In this document: piece by piece, positions 1 through 11,600 of the stretch
Numbering within the stretch: position 1 is the first letter of the stretch
Layout: every line of letters starts with the position of its first letter
NCBI GenBank assembly: GCA_029948255.1
Contig: JALIZF010001823.1
Coordinates: 583,001-647,000, forward strand
Origin: Telmatactis stephensoni
Lineage: Eukaryota; Cnidaria; Anthozoa; Actiniaria; Isophelliidae
DNA: 64,000 nt
Direction of reading: 5' to 3'
Notes under the pieces: generated by a model
Databases searched by the model: none
The model's input: only the letters and a program-made list of their open reading frames with translations
What the model was told of the DNA's origin: nothing
Program-made: the position numbers and the translations under genes

Positions 1-380
1 ATATATTGGACATAAGCTTTAATTATCACATTTATCAGTTTACATATTGATTAGGATTGACGGGTATATATCAGACAACTAGAATATTATTATATGAGCT
101 TTAAACATTTTAGTACATTTCATATTTTTTTAGAATTTATACCTACGTTTATTTACTTATTTACAGATTATTTATTTATTTTATATTTGTATATTTATGT
201 TTCTCTTCTTGATACGAAAGTGTTGAAGAGTAATAAAGTAGAAGTAGAAAGGAAAAATTCCAGGACTTTTCAAGGAAAAATATCAACATTTTCTCAATGC
301 ATTTTCAAGGACTTTTCAAGGCCTGTGCGAACCATGTTTATAGAACGACGGTGTGCATAAAGTTTCTACAATTGCGCACC
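1..380. other. Gene-free stretch with a degenerate dispersed repeat
   Basis: No convincing exon is seen. Around 255-335 the words 'aggacttttcaagg' and 'caaggacttttcaagg' recur, followed by 'gcctgtgcgaacc'. The same word series ends with 'ctgtacgaacc' at 43683-43810, so both are copies of one dispersed repeat. The open frame here is low-complexity and AT-rich and I do not regard it as coding. Confidence 0.5.
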
Positions 381-621
381 TTAGGCCCAGTTCAGACGTC
401 GAACTTTTGCCGCGTCGAATCTAATAGTTGCATTTTGTAGATGAGAAGTGCAGCTTCTGAACCAAATTAATTTGACAAATTTGATTCAAACTGAATTTTT
501 CAATTTTTAATACTTAATCAAATCTGTCAAATACAATAGGTTCAGACGCCACACTTCTCATTTACAAAATGCAACTATTAGATTCAACACGGCAAAAGTT
601 CGACATCTGAACTTGGCCTAA
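381..621. mobile_element. MITE with long terminal inverted repeats
   Basis: The ends are TTAGGCCCAGTTCAGACGTC and its near reverse complement finishing GACATCTGAACTTGGCCTAA. The inverted arms run about 75 bp (left arm to the 'gagaagtgcag' region, right arm from 'cacttctcat') around an AT-rich centre. There is no ORF. The TTA/TAA at the edges could be part of the inverted repeat or a 3-bp target site of the PIF/Harbinger kind; I cannot separate these. Confidence 0.8.
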
Positions 622-976
622 GAGAACGTTTTGCACTTTTAGTGTTCATACTCTATACAATCACTCTTACTAGTTTTTCTTTGTTCTCTAAAACAAATTT
701 ATCAATTTCCCATTGTTTTGTCTACTTGTGACCATGATTTCACCATATTTTAAGATCAGGCTGAATTATTAGCATTTAGCACATTGACAGAAATGATGCC
801 AGCTTCAGCAAGCCCATTTACAATTTAATTTCCTCTGGATATCCATTTTCAGTATGTGTTTTTGTTCATATTGTGGATAAAGCAATTCATCTATTTAATA
901 CTGTGTAGTCTTACTTCAATTTAGGTCACTGGGCCGGCTGGGGTTATTCATGTTTGCATGCTTACTAGTTTGTACT
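622..976. other. Gene-free stretch
   Basis: AT-rich sequence downstream of the PCNA 3' end. No exon, RNA gene or repeat structure was recognised. Confidence 0.4.
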
Positions 977-1128
977 TTAGGGACCGTTCATTTTTTATCA
1001 GGGAGGGGGGGGGCGGTGAAAAACTAGCCCCCCCTATAAGCCTGATTTTTTTTAATGACCCCCCCTCTCCCCCCAAAAAAATTCCACCGCTCCCCTCCCT
1101 CCCTGATAAAAAATGAATGTTCCCTAAA
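977..1128. mobile_element. Short G/C-tract MITE
   Basis: Terminal inverted repeats read TTTAGGGACCGTTCATTTTT and, reversed, TTTAGGGAACATTCATTTTT. They run inward into 'atcagggaggg' and its complement. Poly-G and poly-C tracts fill the middle. There is no coding capacity. A related, disrupted copy lies at 1556-2257. Confidence 0.8.
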
Positions 1129-1555
1129 AGGATATCAGTTGCAGTTGTATAAATGTTAGCAATCCATGTACTTTAATGTCAGATTATTTCGTTTTTCATG
1201 ATCATTTACAGGCCCGTAGGCTGCATTCTGAATGGGGATTTGTTTCAGAATCAGAGTGGATCAATTTTCTGTAAAGAATAAAAACATTTTCAGAAACCAT
1301 TTACAATAATGACATGCGAGCGCGAGCCGCTCGTCAAAGTAAGGCATGAAAGTAACTCAAAAGTACTACATTTCTGATTCAGTAAATGAGTAGTTAGCAC
1401 ATATAACTAGTTTCGGATTTTGTAATATCAGTACATTTTAATTTGCGAGCGCAAAGCGCGAGCCCCTCAGCGATAGGCAGTAAAGTAGTAACTCAGAAAT
1501 GTTCTATTCTGTTTCCCTTACTTAAAAATAACTGATAAAAGCTCATTGGTATGAT
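1129..1555. other. Gene-free stretch with a direct repeat
   Basis: Two diverged direct copies of a segment beginning 'gcgagcgc' and continuing to 'gtaactcagaaatg' or 'gtaactcaaaagta' lie at about 1317-1382 and 1444-1500. Nothing coding is seen. Confidence 0.4.
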
Positions 1556-2257
1556 GTTTTTGAATGGCCCCCCCTTTTGACATCGATTCTTCTACATGTG
1601 GCCCCTCCTCTATAGGCCTGATTTTTTTGAATGGCCCCCCCATATTTCCACCGCCCCCCTCTCCCTGATAAAAAATAGGCGCACAAAATGCGCATGTAGC
1701 TACAGCCTTACAGTGATTTTCAGAATTATGCAAACTCATGCACTGAAAAATTCCGTTAATTGGAATTTGGTTATTCACTTCTGTCAGTCAATTTTAAAAT
1801 TGATAATACGAAGATTTAGCTTATACCAAAATCATATTTAGCTTTTCTCGGCATCGTTTTTTCCTTCACACAACTTCACAGTACAGTTCACCGCTTCATT
1901 CATGATCAGCAAGACAGTAGAAGCAACAGCCGACAGCAACTGCTGGAAATTTTCAATCCAGTGGCTTGAAGCTGCAGTAACGAGAGAACCAAGGAGCAAA
2001 TTGTAATGTTGTTCATACAGGGTAAAAATCCATTCACGGAAATTCTGATAGCTTGGAAGTTTCAGATTAAATTCTACTTTGCTTTGTTTTTTATCGTTTG
2101 TCAGATCGTTTGTCGAACACTAACACTCGTACTTGCTTCTGATTGGTCAGTTTAGAACTTATGGGTTTCCTGTGGTGTTACTTACGGACATGAACTCGAT
2201 GACATAGTAGCTACGCCTCGAAACGAGGCTGTAGCTACAAAAATGAATGGTCCCTTA
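1556..2257. mobile_element. G/C-tract MITE copy split by a second inverted-repeat element
   Basis: From 1560 to 1675 the sequence matches the interior of the MITE at 977-1128 ('gcctgattttttt', 'ccctgataaaaaat'). The expected end 'aatgaatggtccctta' appears only at about 2240-2255. The inserted block (about 1694-2239) starts TGTAGCTACAGCCT and ends AGGCTGTAGCTACA, so it has its own inverted termini. The last 32 bases (2208-2239) form a strong hairpin. Inner boundaries are approximate. Confidence 0.55.
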
Positions 2258-2699
2258 ATAGTGGAAAGTAAAATTGGTTTTGTGGCTACCTCAAGATTCA
2301 CCCAGAGGTCAACCAAAAGAAAAAAAAAGAGTTTCATAGAAACTTTGCTTTTTCTACAGAATTTAGTCCTAAAGAAAAATCCTGCAACAGTTCTGGGGAA
2401 GGGCCAGGTTATGAAAACAACAAATCAGTTTAGCATCACCAAGTACAAAATCATGCATTTTTTCCTGCTTAGCAAGGCAGAGCAGTTTTGATACCAAGCC
2501 TTTCATTTTGAAATACCAAAATCAACAACTATAGAAACAGTGTAAAAACATCTGCTTTAGTTTATAATCATTAGTGCCCACATCAACAGTTTGCATTATG
2601 TATTTACAAGCAAGTTTGGTTGATAATATAAAGGATGATTACACAACCACTGTGCATCTTCTTAAATTGAACTTTTTAAATACAACATCTTGGTTTCCT
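2258..2699 (-). other. Probable PCNA 3' UTR and flank
   Basis: This lies directly downstream (minus strand) of the PCNA stop codon. It is AT-rich with no competing exon. I see no perfect AATAAA on the minus strand close to the stop, so the polyadenylation site is undetermined; a TATAAA near 2565 is only a weak candidate. Confidence 0.35.
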
Positions 2700-5600
2700 T
2701 TACTCATCATCCTCCTGCTGCTGCTGCATATCTTCTTCATCATCAACCTTTGGTGCAAGATAATATCTGCAAAAATAGAGTAAAACAATACGGTACTGTA
2801 AATAAAAATGGAGATAAAATTTAGTTTAAGTTAATTCTACCAGAAACTCATAAGGGAGTTGAAACGTGGTAGCATGGGTCCCATGCTCTGGAATATTCAA
2901 ATTATGCAAATGAGGCAAAGGCGCTTTTTGACCATATTTGGATGAAAACTTGGCCAAAAATATAGTTTGTAGCTTTTATTTGTAATTTTTCGGACATTAT
3001 TAAAATATATTTTGCATTTTTTTATGACTTTGGACATCCTAAAGTGCAACTTATTCTGAAAAGAAAGTTTACGATCAGCTCAAAATGTTGAGTTCTCAAG
3101 GCAAACAGCAACTGAGTGGATTTCCAAAGCATTTTATCGCTCTTTCAGCTACTTTAAACCGAATACCAGTGATTTCGCACAAAAGTCATTTCGCACAAAA
3201 AAAGTCATTTCGCACAGTATCTTTAGTCATTTCGCACAAGTTCGAAATACATAGAATGTTTGATGAGAAGCAACTAAATAATTATGTAGAAGACTTCTAA
3301 TCCGATAGATGACTACTAATTCGATGCCCGGTAACGCTATTCCTTCTGACATTCCTTGTATTAACACGTCGCCGTCTTCACAAGTGTTCGATCGATCATC
3401 ATTGATATAATTTCGCCTAAATCATACTATTCTTGATTTATCTTTTCCTAAACAACAGATAAGAAAATACTAGGTTGAGAAGTAAGAGTCAGAAGTAACT
3501 AAGTAAAACAGTAGTGGATAAGACTTGCATTGACAAGCTTATGATCGCCTGAAGTTCGCTCGATCATCTTGGTTTCAGTTTGCCGTGATTTCAAATGGAT
3601 ATGATTTCGCCTCAATCATAATATTCTTAATTCGACTCAGCTTTTCCTCGGCACTAACTTAGAAAATACTGAAGCTATACTCTGAATTAGAAGTAACCAA
3701 ATTAGAAATGGATAAGATTTCTAATTAGATGACTTCGAACTCGATTGCTTGAATGCCCGATCGACCTAGCCGCCATGTTTCTCGTTACCAATCCCCTTCC
3801 CATTGAATTCATGCTTGATATGTCTACGTTATGTTGATTTTATTTACAAAGCTTCAGACATGCTATTTACATTATTGACAAATATCCTATACTACAAAAA
3901 AGTTCTCAATCAAGAGCTTGTTACAATTTTGTGATTCGTCAACAAATGGAATCCGATTGTCATTGCCCGATACACGGTACCGTAATTATCTGTTTTTATA
4001 ACAGTTGAAGCCAACTATCATTTCAGAGAGAATTGAACAGCTCTTGAGTAATAACATTTTTGATTTCTGTTCAACGGATGGTACTGTTAAAAAAGAAACT
4101 TTCCTATTAAGTTTAAAAACGTCAATTTCTTTCCTTTGGTATCGATCCCAAAGTGCGAAGATTTTGGCTTGAAGGTCTCTGTAGCACTTCCTTTGCGTCC
4201 TGGTTAGCTTTTCTCTGCTAACAAGCTCGACTCAGTTGTTTTTCTGCAGTTCCAGTAATAGTGAAAGCGCTTTACGTTAGAGCAATAGTTATAACAACAA
4301 TTTATTGAATAATAACAACACACTTGGATAACAACACTTTTTCCTTAGTGACCAGTGAGTGAATAAAAACTTGACTCAAAACTGTGCGAAATGACTTTCG
4401 GTTATTTCGCACAATTATCAGATTTTTTGTTTTGCTTCTTTCTAGACACAAATACTTTGAAAGTTCTTATTTACACAGTAAATAATGAAAGCCTTCAAGT
4501 TCATGATTAAATGGACACATTATATTTGGAATTCGGCCTGAAGATTGACTGATATTGTCATAAAGTGAAAGAGTCGGCTCTCATGTTGCAAGTCGATCGC
4601 GCTCATTCAAGATGCAGTTGTCAATCAGTGAAGTCCACACACCGTCAACAATCAGTTTTTTTCGAATTTATTATACTGTTATCAACCAAATATGCAACCA
4701 TGTAAGTACAGAGTTTACTTCTGATAAACATCGTCTTCTTCTTTGGGGTGAGTTGTTTATACTTGAACTTAGTGTTGGTTTGTTTACAAAATGGTTGCTA
4801 TGATATGTCAAAACATTATGCTTGCTGTTCGGTAGCATAAATGAAGAATAAACTTTAAAAGTCGACACTTATTTGGTTTCTTTTCTTTCTATGATAAACT
4901 TATACATATTAAGATCAAACTAAACTTTATGACGTTGATTATCTGGCGAACTCTCAGTGTACTGTCTTACGAGTCTAACAACAGCTAGACAGCTGACTCC
5001 ACTGGCGAAACCCCACTGGCTTGGTAACGTACCAAAACAACTCGTAATTATTCTTGACTTTGCAAAGCGAAAACATATCGAAGTTCCAGTCAGACACATC
5101 CATAAAAAAACATTTATTATAAAGTCGAGAAGTCAAAAAGTCAATGTGATATCAAACAAATATGTTATCGAAGTTAATATCGAAGCCAGTTCAAGTTCCG
5201 ATCGGTGGAAACTTACTCATTGGCATTGGACAAATATATTTGCCGATCACGATGCCAAAAGTCGAATATAAGTTTTAATGGAGATAGAGATACTTTATTA
5301 GACTATATTTACTTGTTCTTATTACTCTGTGTATATTCAACTTGGACTTGTGCGAAATGACTAAAGATACTGTGCGAAATGACTTTTTTTGTGCGAAATG
5401 TCTTGTGCGAAATGACTTTTGTGCGAAATCACTGGATACCCTTTAAACCACATTCAGAACAAATAAATAAAGAACATATTTCGTTTCTACCTAAGCGCTT
5501 CTATTTATTTGAATATTTTTAAATAATGACCGTCTGTTTACAAGTATAAAATCTCTGTTAAATTACTTCACATTTGAGGTTACGATTTAAGCGTTTCCAG

Positions 5601-8600
5601 AAAATTGCCCTGGCATGGGCTTCGAGTCTTCACAATTTAGTCAGTTACATTGAAGTACAATTCTGTTTCGTTTGGAACATGATTTGATCACTATAAGCTG
5701 CTGGAAAGTGAGCAACATGTAGATGGGGAAATTGTTTTTTCCATTTTTGAAGGTCATATCATTACCAAATATGGTCATAAAATGCTTGTTTTGCTCATTT
5801 GAAGATTCCGGAGCATGGGACCAAAGAAATGTATTGTAGTTACAGGTTTCAACCGCTTATGTGTTTCTGATTCTACACAATATAATCAAACACAAGACAA
5901 CTGTATTCTTCGTTGGGAAAGGAAGTTCATTAGTCCAGCACTAACAATAAAACCAAGGAAAAGGAACATAAGGATCTCATCCGGCTGACCTAAATAAACG
6001 TCAGCCCACTCCTATATAAGGGGGGGGGGGGGGGCAGGCAAATCAACTGTGAACGCCTCACACACTAGAAAAATGATGGGTATATAGTACACCTGGAGTG
6101 CGATCTATCTAGTGGTAATATGAACACATTATCTAAACCACAAAGTTAAACATTAACAAGATTAAGAATTAAAAAAAAAACAGTGAGCGAATTAAACATT
6201 TTAAGTAACTTAAAATAAACTAATTAAGGCTTGTTATCAGTTCTGAGGTGTCTGTAGGACACAATCTTCATCATTATCATCATTTATTAAATTTAACAAG
6301 CAATATAGTAGAGATACATTACAAAACAATCTTACAAAAATTGTTTTCACATCAGGGACTAGCTGCTACAACGCTCATTCCTTATTGGCACAAGAAATTG
6401 CTTCCCCCACAACTCCATCACCAAATGATGGACCTTGCACATCGGACACAGTACGCTGTCCAATTCTGCCTCAACTAGCAACATTTAAGGAGGAGACAGC
6501 GTACAAAATTTTCTTCCCTCCAAATTATCCAATCATTTGTTCTCCTGCTAAAAATACTAATTAACCGTTACTAATGATCTTTACAAACTACAGATACTCA
6601 CTTGATGAAGCCAACTTCTTCAAATGCAAACTCAACAACTGAAATTAAAGCACAATATTTATTCATAACTATTATTATAAAATATTTGAAATAATACAAT
6701 CCTCTCCTTTTTACTTTGACACATTTTAAAATGCTTTGAACATGAAAAATTATTGTAATGCAGCTGCATATGGCGTTATATCCCCGCCAAAAATCGTGTT
6801 TTAAATTCGACATCCAAGTTCTAAATTCGACATCCAAGTTTGGAATTCGACATCTAAGTTTGAAATTTGACATTCAACTTTTAAATTCGACATCCAAGTT
6901 TTGTATTCAACATTGAACTTTTAAATTCGACATCCAAGTTTTGTATTCGACATCCAAGTTCTAAATTCGACATTCCGTTTTTAAATTCGACATCCAAGTT
7001 CTAAATTCGACATCTGAGCATTTGGCATTCGAGCCGTGAAACTCGAAATACTTTTCTATCAAATTAATTTAGCATCCGAACTTTAAATTTGATTTGTCGC
7101 ACGCGTGCAACATTCATGTTTCATATTCAATCCAAGTTTTGAATTGAACTTCACGCATGGATGACTTGACCTTGGCTAAGGAAACCGCTGTACCAAAACT
7201 CTACGGGCTTTAGTATCGATTATATTTTTGACGTTCGGCATGCAGGAGTAGCTTATTTTCACCGTGTTTCTGTTAAAAATCTTATGCAGCGGGTTGTCAT
7301 CTTTGAAATGTTTATCTATTATCTTAAGGAACTAGCGATTTCTTTTGAAAGTGAAGTGCTGCGACCAAGTTTATAATTGTAATTCAGAAGAAAACACTGG
7401 AGTCAGCAAGATTACATTATTCATACTCAGCCAAACGCGATTAACTAGGACCACTTTTAATGTAGTGAGATTATTTGTATTTGTCATCCTTTTAGGTGAT
7501 TGATTTGATTTTTTAGCCACGTCGGGCTGTTCATTTCGAGTTTTTGCCTTGTTAAGCGATTTATTTCGTTTGTTTGCCTCGATGGGCTCTACCATATCAG
7601 GTAGGTTTGTATTTGTCACCTTATCGGGTGATTGATTTGATTTGTTGGCTACGTCGAGCCGTTCATTTTGTTTGTTTGCCTTATCAGGCGAGTGTTTTGC
7701 CTCAATGGCTGATTGTTGTGTTTCAGTTCTTGTCGAAGGCCAACTGGTTCGATCTGGCAAAGAAGTCAGTGGCAGTGTCTCTGTGTCTGGTATAGTTTGC
7801 TCTTCAAAGGCCTTAACGTACATAGCATCTCCTTCTACTAATATTCGATCGATTGTCTGTGTTGTCCATCGTGAGACAGGGCAGGAATTTGCACATAACA
7901 GAGCTGAAAGACTCATAAAATCACATTGTCTTCCCCTAGATATGTCGCTAAAGCGACCGTCACCTTGATGAATGCTTCCATTAACAATTAAATCAGTGTT
8001 TGACATTGTTTTATATTCACCTTTCTAAAAAAAAACTCCACGAAACGAACCACCAGGAAACACACAGTACATTGAATGATTGCACAACGGATGTCTGCAC
8101 AACGTGGCTTACGTGGCTTATCCAACGCATAATTTCAAACATTTTTCCGCTGCCCAAAGTGCTGCATATTCATAAAACCGTACATGAAAAGCCACAAACT
8201 CCTCGAAGATCCAGTCTGAACCGAGCATATAAAGTGCCCAGACTCTCCCGGCCAATTGTAACACAGGAAGACCGTCGAGATTAGTTTCGCATATATAGAC
8301 CAATGCAATTTCCGTATTTCTGTGACAGAGTGGAAAGGAGGAAACAATCGACCAGCTCGCAGATTTCTGCTCCGTCATAGCTCCCCATCGTCACGTCAAC
8401 AGCGCGTATTTTCAGATTTCTTGCACCAAGGTTGATTGTCATTAAAGAGGAGTGATTTTTTTTGCATTAATAATTATTCTTCTATCTTCGTCAGTTATAT
8501 TTAGTTAGTACATAGTTCTGGGCAAAGTTCAGGGCGTCATTAAGAAGATTTTCAGTTATTGAGGGATAGAATTCTACTACATCAAAACAGATGAAGGAAG

Positions 8601-11600
8601 CATTCTTCTTGTTTGGGATTTCTTTATACCACTTAAGTTAGGACAGAAGATGTGTTTTTCCATTGATTTATTTACACGGTGAAAATAAGCTACTCCTGCT
8701 ACTCCTGCTACTCCTCCTTGGTCTATATAGGGATGACGGCTTGGAGGTCTTTGAAAAGTCCCCAAAAGAAATCGAGGATATCAAGAAAGATATATGCAGC
8801 ACATTCAGCAAGTACGGCCTACGCATAACTATCGAAGCTAACAAAAAAATTGTCAACTTTCTGGACGTAACACTAGACCTTAACTCAAGCTCCTTTAAAC
8901 CATATTCAAAGCCTGGTAACATACCACAATACGTACACAGTAAATCTAATCATCCGCCAAACATAATCAAGAATATACCTAAAGCAATTAACCGAAGATT
9001 ATCAGAAATATCATCAGATGAAAAAACGTTTAACGAATCTACTCCTAGTTATCAAGATGCACTGACAAAAAGTGGATATGATTACAAGCTGAAGTATACA
9101 ACCTATCCCACTAACACGAGAAAACGCAACCGTCAACGTAACATAATCTGGTATAATCCTCCTTTTAGCAAGAACGTGAAGACCAATATTGGCAAGTTAT
9201 TCCTTAAGATAATAGATAAACATTTCAAAGATGACAACCCGCTGCATAAGATTTTTAACAGAAACACGGTGAAAATAAGCTACTCCTGCATGCCGAACGT
9301 CAAAAATATAATCGATACTAAAGCCCGTAGAGTTTTGGTACAGCGGTTTCCTTAGCCAAGGTCAAGTCATCCATGCGTGAAGTTCAATTCAAAACTTGGA
9401 TTGAATATGAAACATGAATGTTGCACGCGTGCGACAAATCAAATTTAAAGTTCGGATGCTAAATTAATTTGATAGAAAAGTATTTCGAGTTTCACGGCTC
9501 GAATGCCAAATGCTCAGATGTCGAATTTAGAACTTGGATGTCGAATTTAAAAACGGAATGTCGAATTTAGAACTTGGATGTCGAATACAAAACTTGGATG
9601 TCGAATTTAAAAGTTCAATGTTGAATACAAAACTTGGATGTCGAATTTAAAAGTTGAATGTCAAATTTCAAACTTAGATGTCGAATTCCAAACTTGGATG
9701 TTGAATTTAGAACTTGGATGTCGAATTTAAAACACGATTTTTGGCGGGGATATAACGCCATAGCTGCACACGTCATCCAACTTTTCACACCCCCCGCCCC
9801 CACGTCAATGTTGATTGGTGATGCACGCGCTACCCGGGAAACATTGTGGGCCTCAACATTGACAAGGGGGGTTTTACCAAGATGCAGATAATGTACAAGA
9901 AAGTGGTTGTTTAAGGTGACTGGCTACTATAGGAAAAATAATGAAAAATCGTTTAAACCACAATTTTTTGGAGGGAAATTGAATGCTGATCTCAAAAACG
10001 AAAAGAAAAAAGGGGTGTCCCGCAGTCGATTTTGAGATAATCAGCATTGAATGAATGCCCATCTGAATTTTTGAGGCGAAAATCGCTTAACCGGAAGTGA
10101 ATAGAAAAGAAATATACAAAGAAATAACATTTCTACAACTACTACAATTGCACAAATATTAGATTATGTCGTATGGTTTACAGTTAACTCGCCTGAAGGT
10201 TACTTTGCCCGGTACTAAGTCGCCCGGAAAATCGTCACTTCGCCCTGACTCATGTAGTAAACTCACCCGATCCCCTCGCTTGATGCGAAAAATCGCATAT
10301 TCAGTTAGTTTTTGTCTTTTTTACATACTAGATAAACTCATCTATATTTCTAAAGTTATTATTTTTGTTTTGAAATAGTTTCTCAACGGAAAATAGGACT
10401 CAAATTCAGAGTTCGAACCGATGCGGACTCGACGATCGAAGGACTCCCAGTGCTTGATTGCTTGAACAGCTTTGACCTGAGTCCTGATCGACTCAAATCC
10501 GTTCAAGAATCCTATATATTATGCAGAAGGAATCCTAAATAAACTCATCAACCTAACTACACTTTTTGTTTTCGCTCTTAAATAGTTTTCTCGGCCAAAA
10601 TCAGACAACATAAGTCAGAGTTCGAACTGATACTGTCGCCGACTCGGACTTCGTGTTTGACTATACTCCATCCGTTCTGACATTCTGATGCACTAAAATC
10701 CATCCAAGAATCCCATGTATTATTCTTAATAAACTCTTCGACCTTACTTATACTTTATTTTTGCTCTTACATAGTTTTCGACGAAAATCAGACAACATAA
10801 GTCAGACTTCGAACTGATACGGTCGCCGACTCGAATTGCTTCGTGTTCGACTTTATTTCTCCGTTAGTTCTGACATTCTGATGCACTAAAATCCGTCCAA
10901 GAATCCCATGTATTACTGTAGATGATATAATTTTCATTAAAAAGCAAACTACAATCAGTTTTAACAAATATCCACAATCATCTATGTTCTTAGACATTTA
11001 GTCCAGCCGCTATGCGCCATTTTGAAATGTGATCGCTGAAGGGAGGAGACTGGAAACAAACAACAAATCATTTAAAGCACATGACGACTTTATTCCTATC
11101 TTCTTTTACGATTAAAATTGTAAGTACAATTCTGTATTAATCTAAAAATATAACTAGTAAATTAAGAAAAGACAATTAAAAACCCAGATGAAAAAGGTTG
11201 ACTTGGTAAATGGTTGTTGCATTTAAGGACTGATAAATCCTGTTTTGCCGTTCCAGCCTATTAACTTCTCTGACCTACTTTAGTAACAAAAACCCTCTAA
11301 AATTTTTATTGTGTAAAAAGAATTATGTGCAAAAAGTCTGGTAACGCAAAGGAATCGCAAAATAAATCTAATTTCTCTTCATTTTCAAAACATCTGTGTT
11401 TCAAAGACTCGAGGACAAAAATCAACAGCTAACCGGGTGTGTCAAATAGTTTTTTCTCGGCCGGTCACTCGCTAATTTTTAAGATGCTTATCAGATGTTT
11501 TCAAATTATGTCAGTTTAACATTTGTTAAAAACACTTAAAAAGAACCAACCCTAACCCGCTGATGAAAAAAATCCAACTGAACTGAAATAATTGGCATTC

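Larger units (their letters stand above)
6770..9763. mobile_element. 3-kb fold-back element enclosing a Penelope-like RT fragment
   Basis: Inverted arms of about 560 bp (6770-7332 and 9200-9763) start TGGCGTTATATCCCCGCC and end with its complement. Each arm consists of an array of about 20-bp units (ATGTCGAATTTAGAACTTGG), a unique segment, and roughly 150 bp of the 3' end of a Penelope-like RT reading frame. Between the arms lie a minus-strand ORF (7371-8006) and the RT fragment (8717-9355). A third, direct copy of the arm motif GGTGAAAATAAGCTACTCCT sits at about 8679-8698, exactly where the RT fragment begins. The edges read TATGGCG and CGCCATA, so a TA target site is possible. It lies in PCNA intron 5. 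Confidence 0.8.

Noticed and set aside
94..360. 88-aa open frame at the left edge
   Set aside because: Composition is AT-driven (Phe, Tyr, Ile, Leu) and its end is the dispersed 'acttttcaagg' repeat.
8118..8378. 86-aa minus-strand frame in the fold-back element
   Set aside because: It overlaps another open frame on the same strand and shows no motif; it may be upstream sequence of the 7371-8006 ORF.
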